A DNA stretch of 13,363 bases, from contig JAVEYH010000101.1 of NCBI GenBank assembly GCA_034003585.1, positions 1 through 13,363 on the forward strand, read 5' to 3'. Source of the stretch: JAPXSY01 sp034003585. Lineage in GTDB: Bacteria > Verrucomicrobiota > Kiritimatiellia > RFP12 > UBA1067. This document shows positions 1 to 7,430 of this stretch, piece by piece. The notes under the pieces are model-generated. The model saw nothing but the letters and a program-made list of their open reading frames with translations. It was not told the DNA's origin and did not search any database. The translations under genes were made by a program, and so were the position numbers. Within the stretch, counting starts at the first letter, position 1, and every line of letters begins with the position of its first letter.

Positions 1-277
1 CCGTGAACAGATACGGCAGCGCGCCGAACAGGGCCGCCGACAGCCAGCCGAGGGTCACCACCGCAAACCCGTCCCGCCGGCCGAGATTGAGGTCGCCGCG
101 CGTCAGCGCCCCCGCCGCCAGCGAAACGGCCAGCGTGACCCCGCCGGCCAGCAGGAAGGCGCGCCGCACCTCCGGCGCGTCGCCGCACACGTGGGAGACC
201 GCGGCGCAGGCGGTGATCGCCAATCCGATGAACAGGGTCATGTAGGCCACCAGATGGAATACCGCTCGTTTGTTCAT
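1..277 (-). CDS. trkH: TrkH-family potassium uptake membrane subunit, N-terminal part (cut by left edge)
   Basis: The gene is read from an ATG at 275-277 and stays open to the window edge, giving 92 complete residues from MNKRAVFHLVAYM. Three hydrophobic stretches are visible: about residues 7-30, 38-58 and 70-92. The last contains GFAVVTLGWLSAALFGALPYL, which matches the start of TrkH/TrkG/KtrB proteins (the R-x-GF ... W ... LFGALP block before the first pore loop). In the family this subunit forms the K+ channel in the inner membrane and TrkA binds it in the cytoplasm. The start lies 10 bp after the trkA stop, so the two are almost surely one transcript. Two ATGs just upstream (in the ATGATGG overlapping the end of trkA) run into a stop in this frame, which fixes the start at 277. 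No strong ribosome binding site is visible, so translation may be coupled to trkA. The pore-loop filter residues lie outside the window. Confidence 0.88.
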   Translation of the reverse strand, partial: MNKRAVFHLVAYMTLFIGLAITACAAVSHVCGDAPEVRRAFLLAGGVTLAVSLAAGALTRGDLNLGRRDGFAVVTLGWLSAALFGALPYLFT

Positions 278-287
278 ACGCGCGCCA

Positions 288-1637
288 TCATTTGCGGAAC
301 ATCGCCTGGATTTTCTTGACCGCCGCCGGGTCGGCGAAAACCAGCAGGCGGTCTCCGGCCTCGAAACGCAATTCGCCGGTCGCGGGGATCACGCCTCCGC
401 CGCGCTGGACCACCGCCACGATCGACCCCGAAGGGAAACGGATGTCACTGACCGCCTGACCCGCGTACCGGCTGGCGGGGGGCAGCTCGATTTCCAGCAG
501 CTCCCCGGGCAGATCGTGCAGCAGCGTCGCCGCGCGCACATCCCGGCTGCGCAGGTAATGCAGGATGGCGCTCGTGATCGACTCGTAGGGGCTGATGATC
601 CGGTCCACCAGCCCGAGGTTCTCCATGAGCGGGATGTATTCGGTGCGGGTGATCTGGGTGACTACGAAATCCGCCCCTTTTTTGCGGGCCATCAGACAGT
701 TCATCACGTTGTCCTCATCATCGCCGGTCACCGCCACGAAGGCGGTCCCGGGAACGATGCCCGTCTCATCCAGCGCCGAGCCGGAGAGCGCGTCGGCCCG
801 CAGCACGAGCGTATGGTCCAATTCGCCGGAACAGAAGAGCGCCCGCCCCTCGTTTTGCTCCAGCAGCACGACCTCGAATCCGGAGCGCTCCAGCCTCTTG
901 GCCGTGGCCAGACCGATGTCCCCCCCGCCCGCCACAATCACTTTCGCAAACGCTTTCCGCAGGGGATCCATCCAGGTTGAGAAAACGCGGATGTCGTCCG
1001 GCGCGCCGACCAGATACAGCACATCCTCCGGCAGGAACGCGGTATCCCCCCGGGGAATGACCAGGCGGCCCTGGCGCCGGATGGCGATGATGCGCATTTT
1101 ACGCACCAGCTCCTGATCCGGCAGCGTGGCAGGCGTGCGCCCGAGAATCGGGCTTCCCCCGACGATACCGAAACCGGCAACCAGGACACGGCCGCCGAAC
1201 AGGTCGAAGGACTCCACCGCGCCGGGCAGCAGCAGGGCACTGCAGATTTCCTTCGCGCAGGCGAATTTCTGGTTGATCAGCAGATCGATCCCCAGTTTCG
1301 CCAGATTGTACTTGGCGGCGTCGGGGTCATACTGCGCGCTCCCCACCCGCGCGATCTTGCGCGGCACCCCCACCGAATGGGCCAGCAAACACGCGATGAT
1401 ATTGATCTCATCCCGGTCCGTGACCGCCACAAACAAATCGGCCTTTTCGGTCCCGGCTTTTTCAAGGACCGCGGGATCCGACCCGGACCCGCAGACAGTG
1501 AGCACATCCAGCGAGGCTTCGGCCTGCTCCAACATTCCGGCCGACTCGTCGACCATCACCACGCTGTGGCGCTCCCGGCAGAGGTGCGCCGCCAGCAGGC
1601 GTCCCGCATGACCGGCACCGATGATCACACTCTTCAT
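288..1637 (-). CDS. trkA: TrkA, NAD-binding regulatory subunit of the Trk potassium transporter
   Basis: This is a 449-residue cytoplasmic protein, near the usual TrkA length of about 458. It has the duplicated RCK layout. The first Rossmann domain begins at residue 3 with VIIGAGHAGR (the GxGxxG loop) and has the acidic end of beta-2 at VD 29-30. A TrkA_C-type domain spans about 140-220. The second Rossmann domain starts at 232 with KVIVAGGGDIGLATAKRLE, and a second TrkA_C domain spans about 370-449. TrkA binds NAD(H) or nucleotides and gates the TrkH channel. The partner trkH fragment follows 10 bp downstream on the same strand. The ATG at 1635-1637 is preceded by AAAGGGG (1642-1648) with 4-nt spacing, which supports this start. 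The 117-bp gap from the ABC ATPase gene suggests its own promoter. Confidence 0.95.
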   Translation of the reverse strand: MKSVIIGAGHAGRLLAAHLCRERHSVVMVDESAGMLEQAEASLDVLTVCGSGSDPAVLEKAGTEKADLFVAVTDRDEINIIACLLAHSVGVPRKIARVGSAQYDPDAAKYNLAKLGIDLLINQKFACAKEICSALLLPGAVESFDLFGGRVLVAGFGIVGGSPILGRTPATLPDQELVRKMRIIAIRRQGRLVIPRGDTAFLPEDVLYLVGAPDDIRVFSTWMDPLRKAFAKVIVAGGGDIGLATAKRLERSGFEVVLLEQNEGRALFCSGELDHTLVLRADALSGSALDETGIVPGTAFVAVTGDDEDNVMNCLMARKKGADFVVTQITRTEYIPLMENLGLVDRIISPYESITSAILHYLRSRDVRAATLLHDLPGELLEIELPPASRYAGQAVSDIRFPSGSIVAVVQRGGGVIPATGELRFEAGDRLLVFADPAAVKKIQAMFRK

Positions 1638-1652
1638 ATTGCCCCTTTAAAC

Positions 1653-1687
1653 ATCCGTATAGTACGGGATGCGGCGCGTCAGATAAA
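1653..1687 (-). promoter_or_regulatory. Possible weak promoter with overlapping near-palindrome upstream of trkA
   Basis: Reading the minus strand, TTTATC (1682-1687) and TACTAT (1659-1664) are separated by 17 bp and resemble weak -35 and -10 elements (3/6 and 4/6 matches). The predicted start near 1652 leaves a short leader before the trkA ribosome binding site. A near-perfect inverted repeat, ATCCGTA-TAG-TACGGGAT on the plus strand at 1653-1670 (one extra G in one arm), covers the -10 element, as an operator would. It could equally be a small hairpin in the 5' leader of a read-through transcript from the ABC operon. A perfect match to any known operator is not recognised. Confidence 0.3.
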
Positions 1688-1754
1688 CCCAAAAAGTGTT
1701 GTGCGCGCTTCACTCGTATCCCTGCCCGGTTCCGCTCATCCCCCGTACCGGGAT

Positions 1755-2468
1755 TCATCCGCTCTTCGCGCCCTCGCGCAACACGCCGTCCTCCATCTCC
1801 AGCGTGCGGTCGAAGACATCCAGCGCACGGTGATCGTGCGTCACCACCAGCACACCCGCACCCTGCTCATGCGCCACCTGCCGGAAGAGTTCCATCACCT
1901 GTCGGCCGCGGTGGCTGTCGAGCGCCGCCGTCGGCTCATCGGCCAGCACCAGGCTTGGCCGGTTGGCCAGAGCGCGCGCCACCGCCACACGCTGCTGCTG
2001 CCCGCCAGAGAGCATGGCCGGCAGATTGGCCGCACGCGTCCCCACCCCCAGGTAGTCGAGCAGCTCGCGAGCCCGGTGCCGCGCCTCGCGCACCGGCACG
2101 TCATTGATCTCCATCGCGATGCGCACGTTCTCCTCGGCACTCAGGAAGGGGATCAGATTGGCTTTCTGAAACACGAAGCCGAGATGCCGACGCCGGAACA
2201 CGCGCAGATCGACATGCGCCCGGTCCGCCTCCAGTACCAGCTCGCCGCCAATCCGGATGCGGCCGCGCGTCGGCGGATTGATCAGACCCACCGCCGTCAG
2301 CAAGGTGGATTTCCCCGCACCGCTCGGTCCGAGCAGCGCGACCACCTCGCCGCGCGCCACGCATACCGTCACGTCGTTGAGCGCCACGACCTCGGTGTTG
2401 CCCGAACCGTAAATCTTGGTCAGATTCAAGGCCTCAATGGCCAAGGGGGCCATGTCACACGCGTTCAT
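1755..2468 (-). CDS. ABC transporter ATP-binding protein (MacB/LolD/DevA type)
   Basis: This 237-residue nucleotide-binding subunit powers the permease encoded just upstream. All ATPase motifs are intact: Walker A GPSGAGKST at 47-55, Q-loop Gln101 in FVFQKANL, signature LSGGQQQR at 153-160, Walker B LVLADEP at 173-179, and the switch His211 in VVTHDH. The FQxxNL Q-loop and the LADEPTAALD Walker B region are typical of the LolD/MacB/DevA/FtsE group that pairs with FtsX-fold permeases. The ATG at 2466-2468 overlaps the permease stop by 4 bp (ATGA), so translation is coupled, and AAGGTG lies about 6 nt upstream. A second in-frame Met at residue 6 (MAPLAIEAL) is a less likely start. This is the last gene of the exporter cassette; the 117 bp that follow separate it from trkA. 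Confidence 0.94.
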   Translation of the reverse strand: MNACDMAPLAIEALNLTKIYGSGNTEVVALNDVTVCVARGEVVALLGPSGAGKSTLLTAVGLINPPTRGRIRIGGELVLEADRAHVDLRVFRRRHLGFVFQKANLIPFLSAEENVRIAMEINDVPVREARHRARELLDYLGVGTRAANLPAMLSGGQQQRVAVARALANRPSLVLADEPTAALDSHRGRQVMELFRQVAHEQGAGVLVVTHDHRALDVFDRTLEMEDGVLREGAKSG

Positions 2469-3676
2469 GACAGCACCTTGTTGGGTTCGACGCTCAACGC
2501 CTTAACCATCCCGATGAGGCTCGCGACCACCGAGATCGCGGCTACCACGCCGGCCAGCATCATCAAGTCCGGCGTCTCGATCACCACCCGCCGCGGAAAA
2601 CGGGGGAAGGCGAAAGTCCCCAGCCAGTAAGCCAGCCCATAACCCAATATTCCGATCAACAGCGCCTGTTGCAGAATCAGCCCGATGATCACCCGGTTGC
2701 GCGCGCCGATCAGCTTGAGCAGCGCGATATCATGGATCTTATCCAAGGTCAACGTGTAGATGATCAGCGCCATGATAATCGTGGAGATGATCACCAGCAA
2801 CGCGCGGAACAACCCCAATTGTCGCCGCGCCTTGTCGACCATCCCGGAAAGCAGCAGATCCGTCTGCTGTCGCCGTGTGTACACCGTGACGTCCGGCCAG
2901 GCCGCGAACGTGTCCATCACGCGTTCGGGCGCACGTCCCGGCTGCAGCGTGACCATCACCGCGCTCACCTGCGGCGGCCCCAGTGCCGGGATCCCGGCCG
3001 TCGCCCCGGAGCTGCGATCCAACAGCAGCGGGTTGAGGCGGCCGAGATCCTGTCCTCCGGCGCGCGCGCGACGCGACGCCCGCTCCAGCCGCGTCGCCTC
3101 GCCCGGCACGTCAAACTGGATCGCCTGCGCGTCGCTGACCGTGAAAAAGGCCATGCCGTCACCCCCTGATCCGACCATGCCCTGCGTCAACCCCACCACA
3201 CGGTAACGATCTTTGCCCAACGTCACTTCGGCACCCAGCGGCAACCCAAGCGAGCGGTCGGCGACGAATTCGTAATGGGCTTGCCGCAACGCGCGGCCGG
3301 CCGCGAGCGGGATCCAATCGCCCGCATCCTCCGGCCACGCCAACCCCTGCACCACCATCCGCAACGGACGGCCGCGGAACGCGCGCTGGATCGTGTGCGA
3401 GACAAAACGCCGCGCCGTCGCCACACCTGGCACGGACCGAGCGCGGTCCTCCAGCGTCGCCGGCATGCGCGAAATCTCCGCGAACGGGCCGCGCGTCGCC
3501 CCCTGCACCAACCACAGGTCAGCACCAACCGTCTCGACCAGGAGTGTGGCATCTGCGATCAGCCCGCGGTAAATGCCGCTCATGCCCATCACAATCATCA
3601 GCAGCAGCCCCACCCCGACCGTGGTCAACGCGAACCGCCCGAAGTTATGGCGGATATCTCGAACCGCCAGATTCAT
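2465..3676 (-). CDS. FtsX/DevC-like ABC transporter permease
   Basis: This 403-residue inner-membrane permease has the MacB/FtsX four-helix layout. One N-terminal helix lies at about residues 16-38. A large periplasmic domain runs from about 40 to 288. Three C-terminal helices follow at about 290-310, 330-355 and 370-392. The N-terminal pattern NLAVRDIRHN...LTTVGVGLLLMIVMG followed by ETVGADLWLVQGATRGPF resembles cyanobacterial DevC more than LolC/E. The cytoplasmic coupling segment KIHDIALLKLIGA (313-325) is typical of FtsX-fold permeases. A loop rich in Arg, Gly and Ala (about 198-232) looks longer than I expect for the family. The gene overlaps both neighbours by 4 bp (ATGA junctions at 3673-3676 and 2465-2468), so the three cassette proteins are probably made in fixed proportion. 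The substrate cannot be read from sequence; family members export lipids, glycolipids, peptides or macrolides. Confidence 0.9.
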   Translation of the reverse strand: MNLAVRDIRHNFGRFALTTVGVGLLLMIVMGMSGIYRGLIADATLLVETVGADLWLVQGATRGPFAEISRMPATLEDRARSVPGVATARRFVSHTIQRAFRGRPLRMVVQGLAWPEDAGDWIPLAAGRALRQAHYEFVADRSLGLPLGAEVTLGKDRYRVVGLTQGMVGSGGDGMAFFTVSDAQAIQFDVPGEATRLERASRRARAGGQDLGRLNPLLLDRSSGATAGIPALGPPQVSAVMVTLQPGRAPERVMDTFAAWPDVTVYTRRQQTDLLLSGMVDKARRQLGLFRALLVIISTIIMALIIYTLTLDKIHDIALLKLIGARNRVIIGLILQQALLIGILGYGLAYWLGTFAFPRFPRRVVIETPDLMMLAGVVAAISVVASLIGMVKALSVEPNKVLS

Positions 3677-4830
3677 GTCGTCTCGCCGCGCTTCTCCGCC
3701 CGTACCCGTTGCCCCTCGCGGAGCGGCTTGGGCTTGCCGTCAGCCGGCCGCGCCACCCGCTCGCCCGGTTCCAGTCCGCGCGTGACTTCCGTGTGCTTGC
3801 GCCCGAGCCGGCCCAATTCCACCGCACGCCAGCGGATTATGCCCGCTTTCTCCACAAATACGCCGGGCGCGCGTTCCCGCCATACCACAAAGCCCGGCGG
3901 AACCCGCACCGCGTCCTCCGTCCGGTCCGTCTCGATAAACACCTCGGCGCGCTGCCCGATCGTCCAATTTGGCGGCAGGTCGCGTACGCGCACATCCACC
4001 ACGAATTCCCGCGTCTCGCGGTCGGTCTCGCGTCCCAACCGCACCACACTGCCCGCGTAATCCCGCACGTCGGACCGAAACACCACCCGTGCGGTCTGGC
4101 CGGTCCGCAACGCGGCCGCGGCGGTTTCGTTGACCCAAGCCGAGACCCACAGTTCATTCGTGGCGATCACCAGCAACAGCGAACCGCCCGGCACCACGAC
4201 CCCGCCGGGATCGCGGTCGCGCCGGACCACAAGGCCGTCATACGGCGAAAGGATTTGCGTGTATTCCATCCTCTGCCGTTGATAGGCCAGCGTCTTTTCG
4301 GCAGTTGCGACTTGCGCCTGCGCCTCGACGATCGCCGCTTGGGCGCGCCGGACATCGGCCTCGGCGGTGCGGAGCTGCTCGATCGCCTTGTCCATATTCT
4401 CCTGCGAGATCATCTGCCGTCCCAAAAGCTCCGCGGCGCGCCGGTGGTTGATCCGGGCTGTCGTCTCAATCGCCGCGGCACGCGCCACCTCGCTGCCCAC
4501 CCGTTCCACGCTGGCGCGCGCCGCCTCGCGCGCGGCAGTCGCCACATCGATCTGCGCGCGGATGTCAGTGTCGTCGAACCGCGCCAAAAGCTGCCCCGCT
4601 TGCACCGGGTCGCCCTGATCGACCAGCACGGCATCCAACCGTTCCTGAATACGCGGGCTCACCGTGGTCTTGACGCGCGCCTCCAGCGTGCCGGTCCCCA
4701 TCATCTCGCAGACCAGCTCCCCCCGGTCCACGGTGTGAACGTCCACCGGTCGCGGCTTCAATTTGAGATATAGTGCCACGCACCCAAGCAGCGCCACAGG
4801 CGCAATCCTTCTCACCCATCGAAAAAACAC
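3673..4830 (-). CDS. HlyD/DevB/AcrA-type periplasmic membrane-fusion protein
   Basis: This 385-residue adaptor links the ABC permease to an outer-membrane TolC-like channel. An N-terminal anchor lies at about residues 9-23 (IAPVALLGCVALYL). The two lipoyl half-motifs are at about 57-90 (VSPRIQERLDAVLVDQGDPV) and 190-222 (YTQILSPYDGLVVRRDRDPG). Between them is an Ala/Glu/Arg-rich alpha-helical hairpin (about 91-186). The hairpin tip RRAAELLGRQMISQENMDKA (130-149) fits the R-x3-L-x5-S-x4-D-x-A pattern that contacts TolC. Beta-barrel and membrane-proximal domains follow to the C-terminus. The start is a GTG (4828-4830) supported by a perfect AGGAGG (4835-4840) at 4-nt spacing; the nearest ATG is out of frame. 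The gene follows the ceramidase-like gene by 17 bp and overlaps the permease gene by 4 bp. No TolC-like gene is in the window, so the outer-membrane partner is encoded elsewhere. Confidence 0.93.
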   Translation of the reverse strand: MFFRWVRRIAPVALLGCVALYLKLKPRPVDVHTVDRGELVCEMMGTGTLEARVKTTVSPRIQERLDAVLVDQGDPVQAGQLLARFDDTDIRAQIDVATAAREAARASVERVGSEVARAAAIETTARINHRRAAELLGRQMISQENMDKAIEQLRTAEADVRRAQAAIVEAQAQVATAEKTLAYQRQRMEYTQILSPYDGLVVRRDRDPGGVVVPGGSLLLVIATNELWVSAWVNETAAAALRTGQTARVVFRSDVRDYAGSVVRLGRETDRETREFVVDVRVRDLPPNWTIGQRAEVFIETDRTEDAVRVPPGFVVWRERAPGVFVEKAGIIRWRAVELGRLGRKHTEVTRGLEPGERVARPADGKPKPLREGQRVRAEKRGETT

Positions 4831-4847
4831 AGAACCTCCTTTGCCAC

Positions 4848-7043
4848 TTATCCTCCGGCGATCGCGCCGGTCAAGCCACCGCGCGCCATCCGGTAATGAC
4901 CGGCAAGCTCTTCGGCCGTCAGCGCGCGCGCGTAAATTGCCACCTCATCGCATCGGCCCTCAAACCCGGCCTCGCCCTCCGGCGTACCGCCGACCCAAAT
5001 CCTTCCGGCACCTTCCGGAAGTGCCGTGACCGCTGTAAGTTCAGGCGTTGTCCGCCCGTCCAGATAGACGTTCACCCGTTCGCCGTCGCGGACCAGGGCC
5101 ACATGATGCCAGCTCTCGGCCGCCACCCAGTTGCGCAACGGCACCTCGGTGCACCCGGCGACCGTCCCGCCGGGACCCTTGCCCGTGTCAAAGACCAGAC
5201 GCCCCGGCGACCGCGCCGTGCCGCCGATCGCCAGCCTGTCGCCCGCAGCGCCGCACGCGAACAGATACCCGGTCACCGGCCGCGCGTCGGTCGGCATGCA
5301 GTTGTAAAACCAGAGTTCCACCGTGTAGGCGCGACCAAGGTCCGGCAGCGGCGCCGTGAACGGCACGCCGACAAAATGGGGCACGCGGTTCCCGCGCCCC
5401 AACCCCGGGAACGCCGGGGCCTGCGCGCCCGGCATGGCGTAGGCCGTCGGATGGCCGAACGCGCCGAGGAGTGACCCGTTCACCGCATTGACGGCACCGG
5501 GGCCGTTCAGCTCATCCATCGGCCAGAAGACCGATGGGCGGGAGGCCAGCACCGCGGCGGCATACGGTGTGACCGGGTCCGGCTTGCGCGCACGGCGCTT
5601 CCTGCCGTGCAGTTCCTCCAGCAACCGCCGGACCGCCGCGATGATGGCGGGTTCGGCCTCCGGCTCCAGACAGCTCGACCGCGCCAGCCACGTGGTGTAG
5701 CCCCCCATCGCCATCTGCTCGGGAGGAGGCAGATAGCCGTCGTACCCGTTGGCCAGCATGACCGTGAAGGTATGCGCGAACGGGCTCTGCGCCGCGATGC
5801 GCAGCCCGGTGATCGCGAACACTTCGCAGGGAATGCCCACCATCGCCAGCGTCCCGATGCGCAGCGCCTGCAGCTTGAGCGTCCGGGTCGGCGGCATCCC
5901 GGCCAGAATCACCTGTTCGCGCGCGTACACGCCGCGCTGGGAACCGGGCTTCTCCAGGCCGGCCGCGACATCGGCCAACACGCGCTTCGCCCACTCTGTC
6001 CTGGGCGCGCGGACCTTCAGCTCCAGTTCACACTCGCGCACATCGAGCGGCAGCCACGCCTGCCATTCGATCCGGCGGTACGCGCGGACAGCCGCGCGCG
6101 CCACCGTTTCCGCGACGGACCGCTTGTCAAACGGTTCCTGCCTCTCCAGCGTGTAGTCTTTCAGATAGGCGTCGCCGCTCACCCCGTTCGCCAGCATGCC
6201 GATGAACGTCCGGCCGCCGCCGCCCGCTTCGAGCAGGTCGCCGACCCGCTGCGCGAAAATCCCGAAATAGTCCGCCGACAGCGCCCCGGACCCGACATAA
6301 TGGATGGAGAAGCTCCCGAACAGGGCGAGCGGCGTGCCGTCCGGCCTGCGCACGGCCAGCACGTTGACATCCGGATTCACCGGCCCGGACGGCTCCTCCC
6401 AATCCGGATTGCGGTAACCGGGATGCATGGTCGCGCGCGTGGTCATCTCGCCGAACGGATCGCGCTGGATGCGGTCGGGACGGGCGATCCAGCGTCGCGA
6501 CTGCACCACCTCCGGCAGTTTCTCCACCGCCCACCCCACCTGCGCGGGCTCGCACCGGCTCATGGCTTTGCTGATGCCTTCCGCGATCTTTCCCGGCAGC
6601 CAGGCCCGGTACCGCGGATCATGATCCGTCCCCAAGAGGCTGACCGCAGCCGGCGCGGAGTGCGTGTGCGTGGCGGAAAGGAAAATCCGCCCGGCCGGGA
6701 TCCCGGTCAGGCCGCTGGCCAAGCGTTTGGCCTCATCCGTCACCCCGCGGTCCAGCACGCAACTGTCCACAACCGCCATCGCGATCTGACCGCGGCCGTC
6801 GTCCAGCACCAGACAGCGCGCGTGCAGCGGATCCAGCGCCTTCTCCGCCTCGCGCGGTTGGAAACCGCCATTCACCTTGATCGGAAAATGTTCGGGCGTG
6901 ATGTCCTGGGCAAAGGCCCCCGCGCGAAAGACAGTTGCCGTTTGACGCGGGAGGACCGGCGCGCCCCGCGTGAGACGCGTCGGCAAAACCATTCCGGCAA
7001 GGGCTGACCCCGAGACCGCCAACATGTTGCGCCGATTCATCAT
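4848..7043 (-). CDS. Secreted neutral-ceramidase-like hydrolase with C-terminal LamG domain
   Basis: The protein has 731 residues. The N-terminus (NRRNMLAVSGSALAGMVL, then a TRGAP cleavage region near 28) looks like a twin-arginine-type signal, so export is expected. Residues about 38-480 match the neutral/alkaline ceramidase N-terminal fold. THTHSAP at 125-131 matches the family's HTHSGP zinc motif, His248 lies in FSIHYVGS, Glu407 in GIPCEVF, and NGYDGYLPP plus Tyr449 sit where the family has its zinc-binding Tyr. NGVSGD (286-291) occupies the active-site loop. Known relatives hydrolyse the amide bond of ceramides with a zinc ion; the substrate here is unproven. After an Arg/Lys-rich linker (480-490), residues about 495-720 form a LamG/concanavalin-like domain, marked by YTVELWFY, WHHVALVRDGERVNVYLDGR and CDEVAIYARALTAEEL. 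Two ATGs are in tandem: GGGAGGA (7044-7050) touches the first, so the second (7038-7040) has the better spacing. It probably heads the exporter operon. Confidence 0.85.
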   Translation of the reverse strand: MMNRRNMLAVSGSALAGMVLPTRLTRGAPVLPRQTATVFRAGAFAQDITPEHFPIKVNGGFQPREAEKALDPLHARCLVLDDGRGQIAMAVVDSCVLDRGVTDEAKRLASGLTGIPAGRIFLSATHTHSAPAAVSLLGTDHDPRYRAWLPGKIAEGISKAMSRCEPAQVGWAVEKLPEVVQSRRWIARPDRIQRDPFGEMTTRATMHPGYRNPDWEEPSGPVNPDVNVLAVRRPDGTPLALFGSFSIHYVGSGALSADYFGIFAQRVGDLLEAGGGGRTFIGMLANGVSGDAYLKDYTLERQEPFDKRSVAETVARAAVRAYRRIEWQAWLPLDVRECELELKVRAPRTEWAKRVLADVAAGLEKPGSQRGVYAREQVILAGMPPTRTLKLQALRIGTLAMVGIPCEVFAITGLRIAAQSPFAHTFTVMLANGYDGYLPPPEQMAMGGYTTWLARSSCLEPEAEPAIIAAVRRLLEELHGRKRRARKPDPVTPYAAAVLASRPSVFWPMDELNGPGAVNAVNGSLLGAFGHPTAYAMPGAQAPAFPGLGRGNRVPHFVGVPFTAPLPDLGRAYTVELWFYNCMPTDARPVTGYLFACGAAGDRLAIGGTARSPGRLVFDTGKGPGGTVAGCTEVPLRNWVAAESWHHVALVRDGERVNVYLDGRTTPELTAVTALPEGAGRIWVGGTPEGEAGFEGRCDEVAIYARALTAEELAGHYRMARGGLTGAIAGG

Positions 7044-7176
7044 TCCTCCCGCCGTTTTTGCCCGGATTCACGTGCCGTAACTCTCCGGCTCTCTCCACAA
7101 CTGTTGACCGACCGTACCACATCGCGGACATTCTTCCAAGGAGATCCGCCGTGCAGACCAGCTTACTCATAACCGC

Positions 7177-7205
7177 AATATAACGTTTAGGCCCAGAAGG
7201 GGCAA
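7177..7205 (-). promoter_or_regulatory. Predicted sigma70-type promoter for the ceramidase-like/exporter operon
   Basis: On the minus strand TTGCCC (7200-7205, 4/6 match to the -35 consensus) and TATATT (7177-7182, 5/6 match to the -10) are separated by exactly 17 bp. The predicted transcription start is near 7170, about 127 nt before the first start codon. This is the best promoter-like match I found in the control region. Confidence 0.55.
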
Positions 7206-7286
7206 GGGGTTCGGCAAGCTGCGGCGGGAAGAATCGGATGGATCACGCGGCAAAGCAAAACGGGAAACGCGAAGCATCGGGGGAAC

Positions 7287-7346
7287 ACGGAAGCCGCCGA
7301 TGGTCAAGAAACAACTATGAAAGAATTTTGAACGCGCGGCTTCCGT
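7287..7346. repeat. 11-bp perfect inverted repeat, 38-nt spacer, upstream of the lyase gene
   Basis: ACGGAAGCCGC at 7287-7297 is the exact reverse complement of GCGGCTTCCGT at 7336-7346. The centres are 49 bp apart. The right arm covers the -35/spacer area upstream of the plus-strand TATAAT (7355-7360). This suits a pair of repressor or activator half-sites, or two operators joined by a loop. A hairpin in a read-through RNA is possible, but no T-run follows, so it is not a standard terminator. Confidence 0.55.
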
Positions 7347-7360
7347 CTGTCGGTTATAAT
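7328..7360 (+). promoter_or_regulatory. Possible promoter for the lyase/fusion-hydrolase operon
   Basis: A perfect -10 hexamer TATAAT sits at 7355-7360. The only good -35-like hexamer upstream is TTGAAC at 7328-7333, with a 21-bp spacer that is longer than optimal, so an activator may be needed or the true -35 is degenerate. A start near 7367 would give a leader of about 64 nt. One arm of the 11-bp inverted repeat (7336-7346) falls inside this promoter. Confidence 0.4.
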
Positions 7361-7430
7361 CCGAAACCTGACATCGGCACGGAAAGATTACCGCATGCGT
7401 TTCCAATGAGTCTGCGGCGCAAGGGAAAGG

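Larger units (their letters stand above)
7044..7430. promoter_or_regulatory. Divergent intergenic control region between the ceramidase-like and lyase genes
   Basis: No convincing gene lies in these 387 bp. The region holds the ribosome binding site of the minus-strand gene (GGGAGGA, 7044-7050), a sigma70-like minus-strand promoter (7177-7205), an 11-bp perfect inverted repeat with a 38-nt spacer (7287-7346), a plus-strand TATAAT (7355-7360) and the purine-rich AAGGGAAAGG before the lyase gene. Opposed promoters sharing one space suggest that the two operons may be controlled together. The minus-strand transcript would carry a leader of about 127 nt; I see only short hairpins in it and no riboswitch I can name. 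Confidence 0.6.

Noticed and set aside
1689..1712. Possible intrinsic terminator after the ABC ATPase gene on the minus strand (AGTG...CACTTTTT)
   Set aside because: Only a 4-bp stem with a 12-nt loop precedes the T5 run, which is too weak to call a terminator.
1377..4773. Long plus-strand frames (about 260-417 codons) opposite trkA, the ABC ATPase, permease and fusion-protein genes
   Set aside because: All are antisense to genes with intact family motifs and coupled ATGA junctions. Their translations resemble no family.
5607..7007. 466-codon plus-strand frame opposite the ceramidase-like gene
   Set aside because: Shadow of the minus-strand gene: no motifs, Arg/His/Gln-rich composition and no start signal. 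The sense frame has full catalytic and LamG motifs.
6733..7170. Minus-strand frame starting with ATG at the predicted transcription start (a leaderless or upstream ORF)
   Set aside because: It has no ribosome binding site, runs out of frame deep into the ceramidase-like gene and has no recognisable domain. The position of its ATG at the predicted start is probably coincidence.
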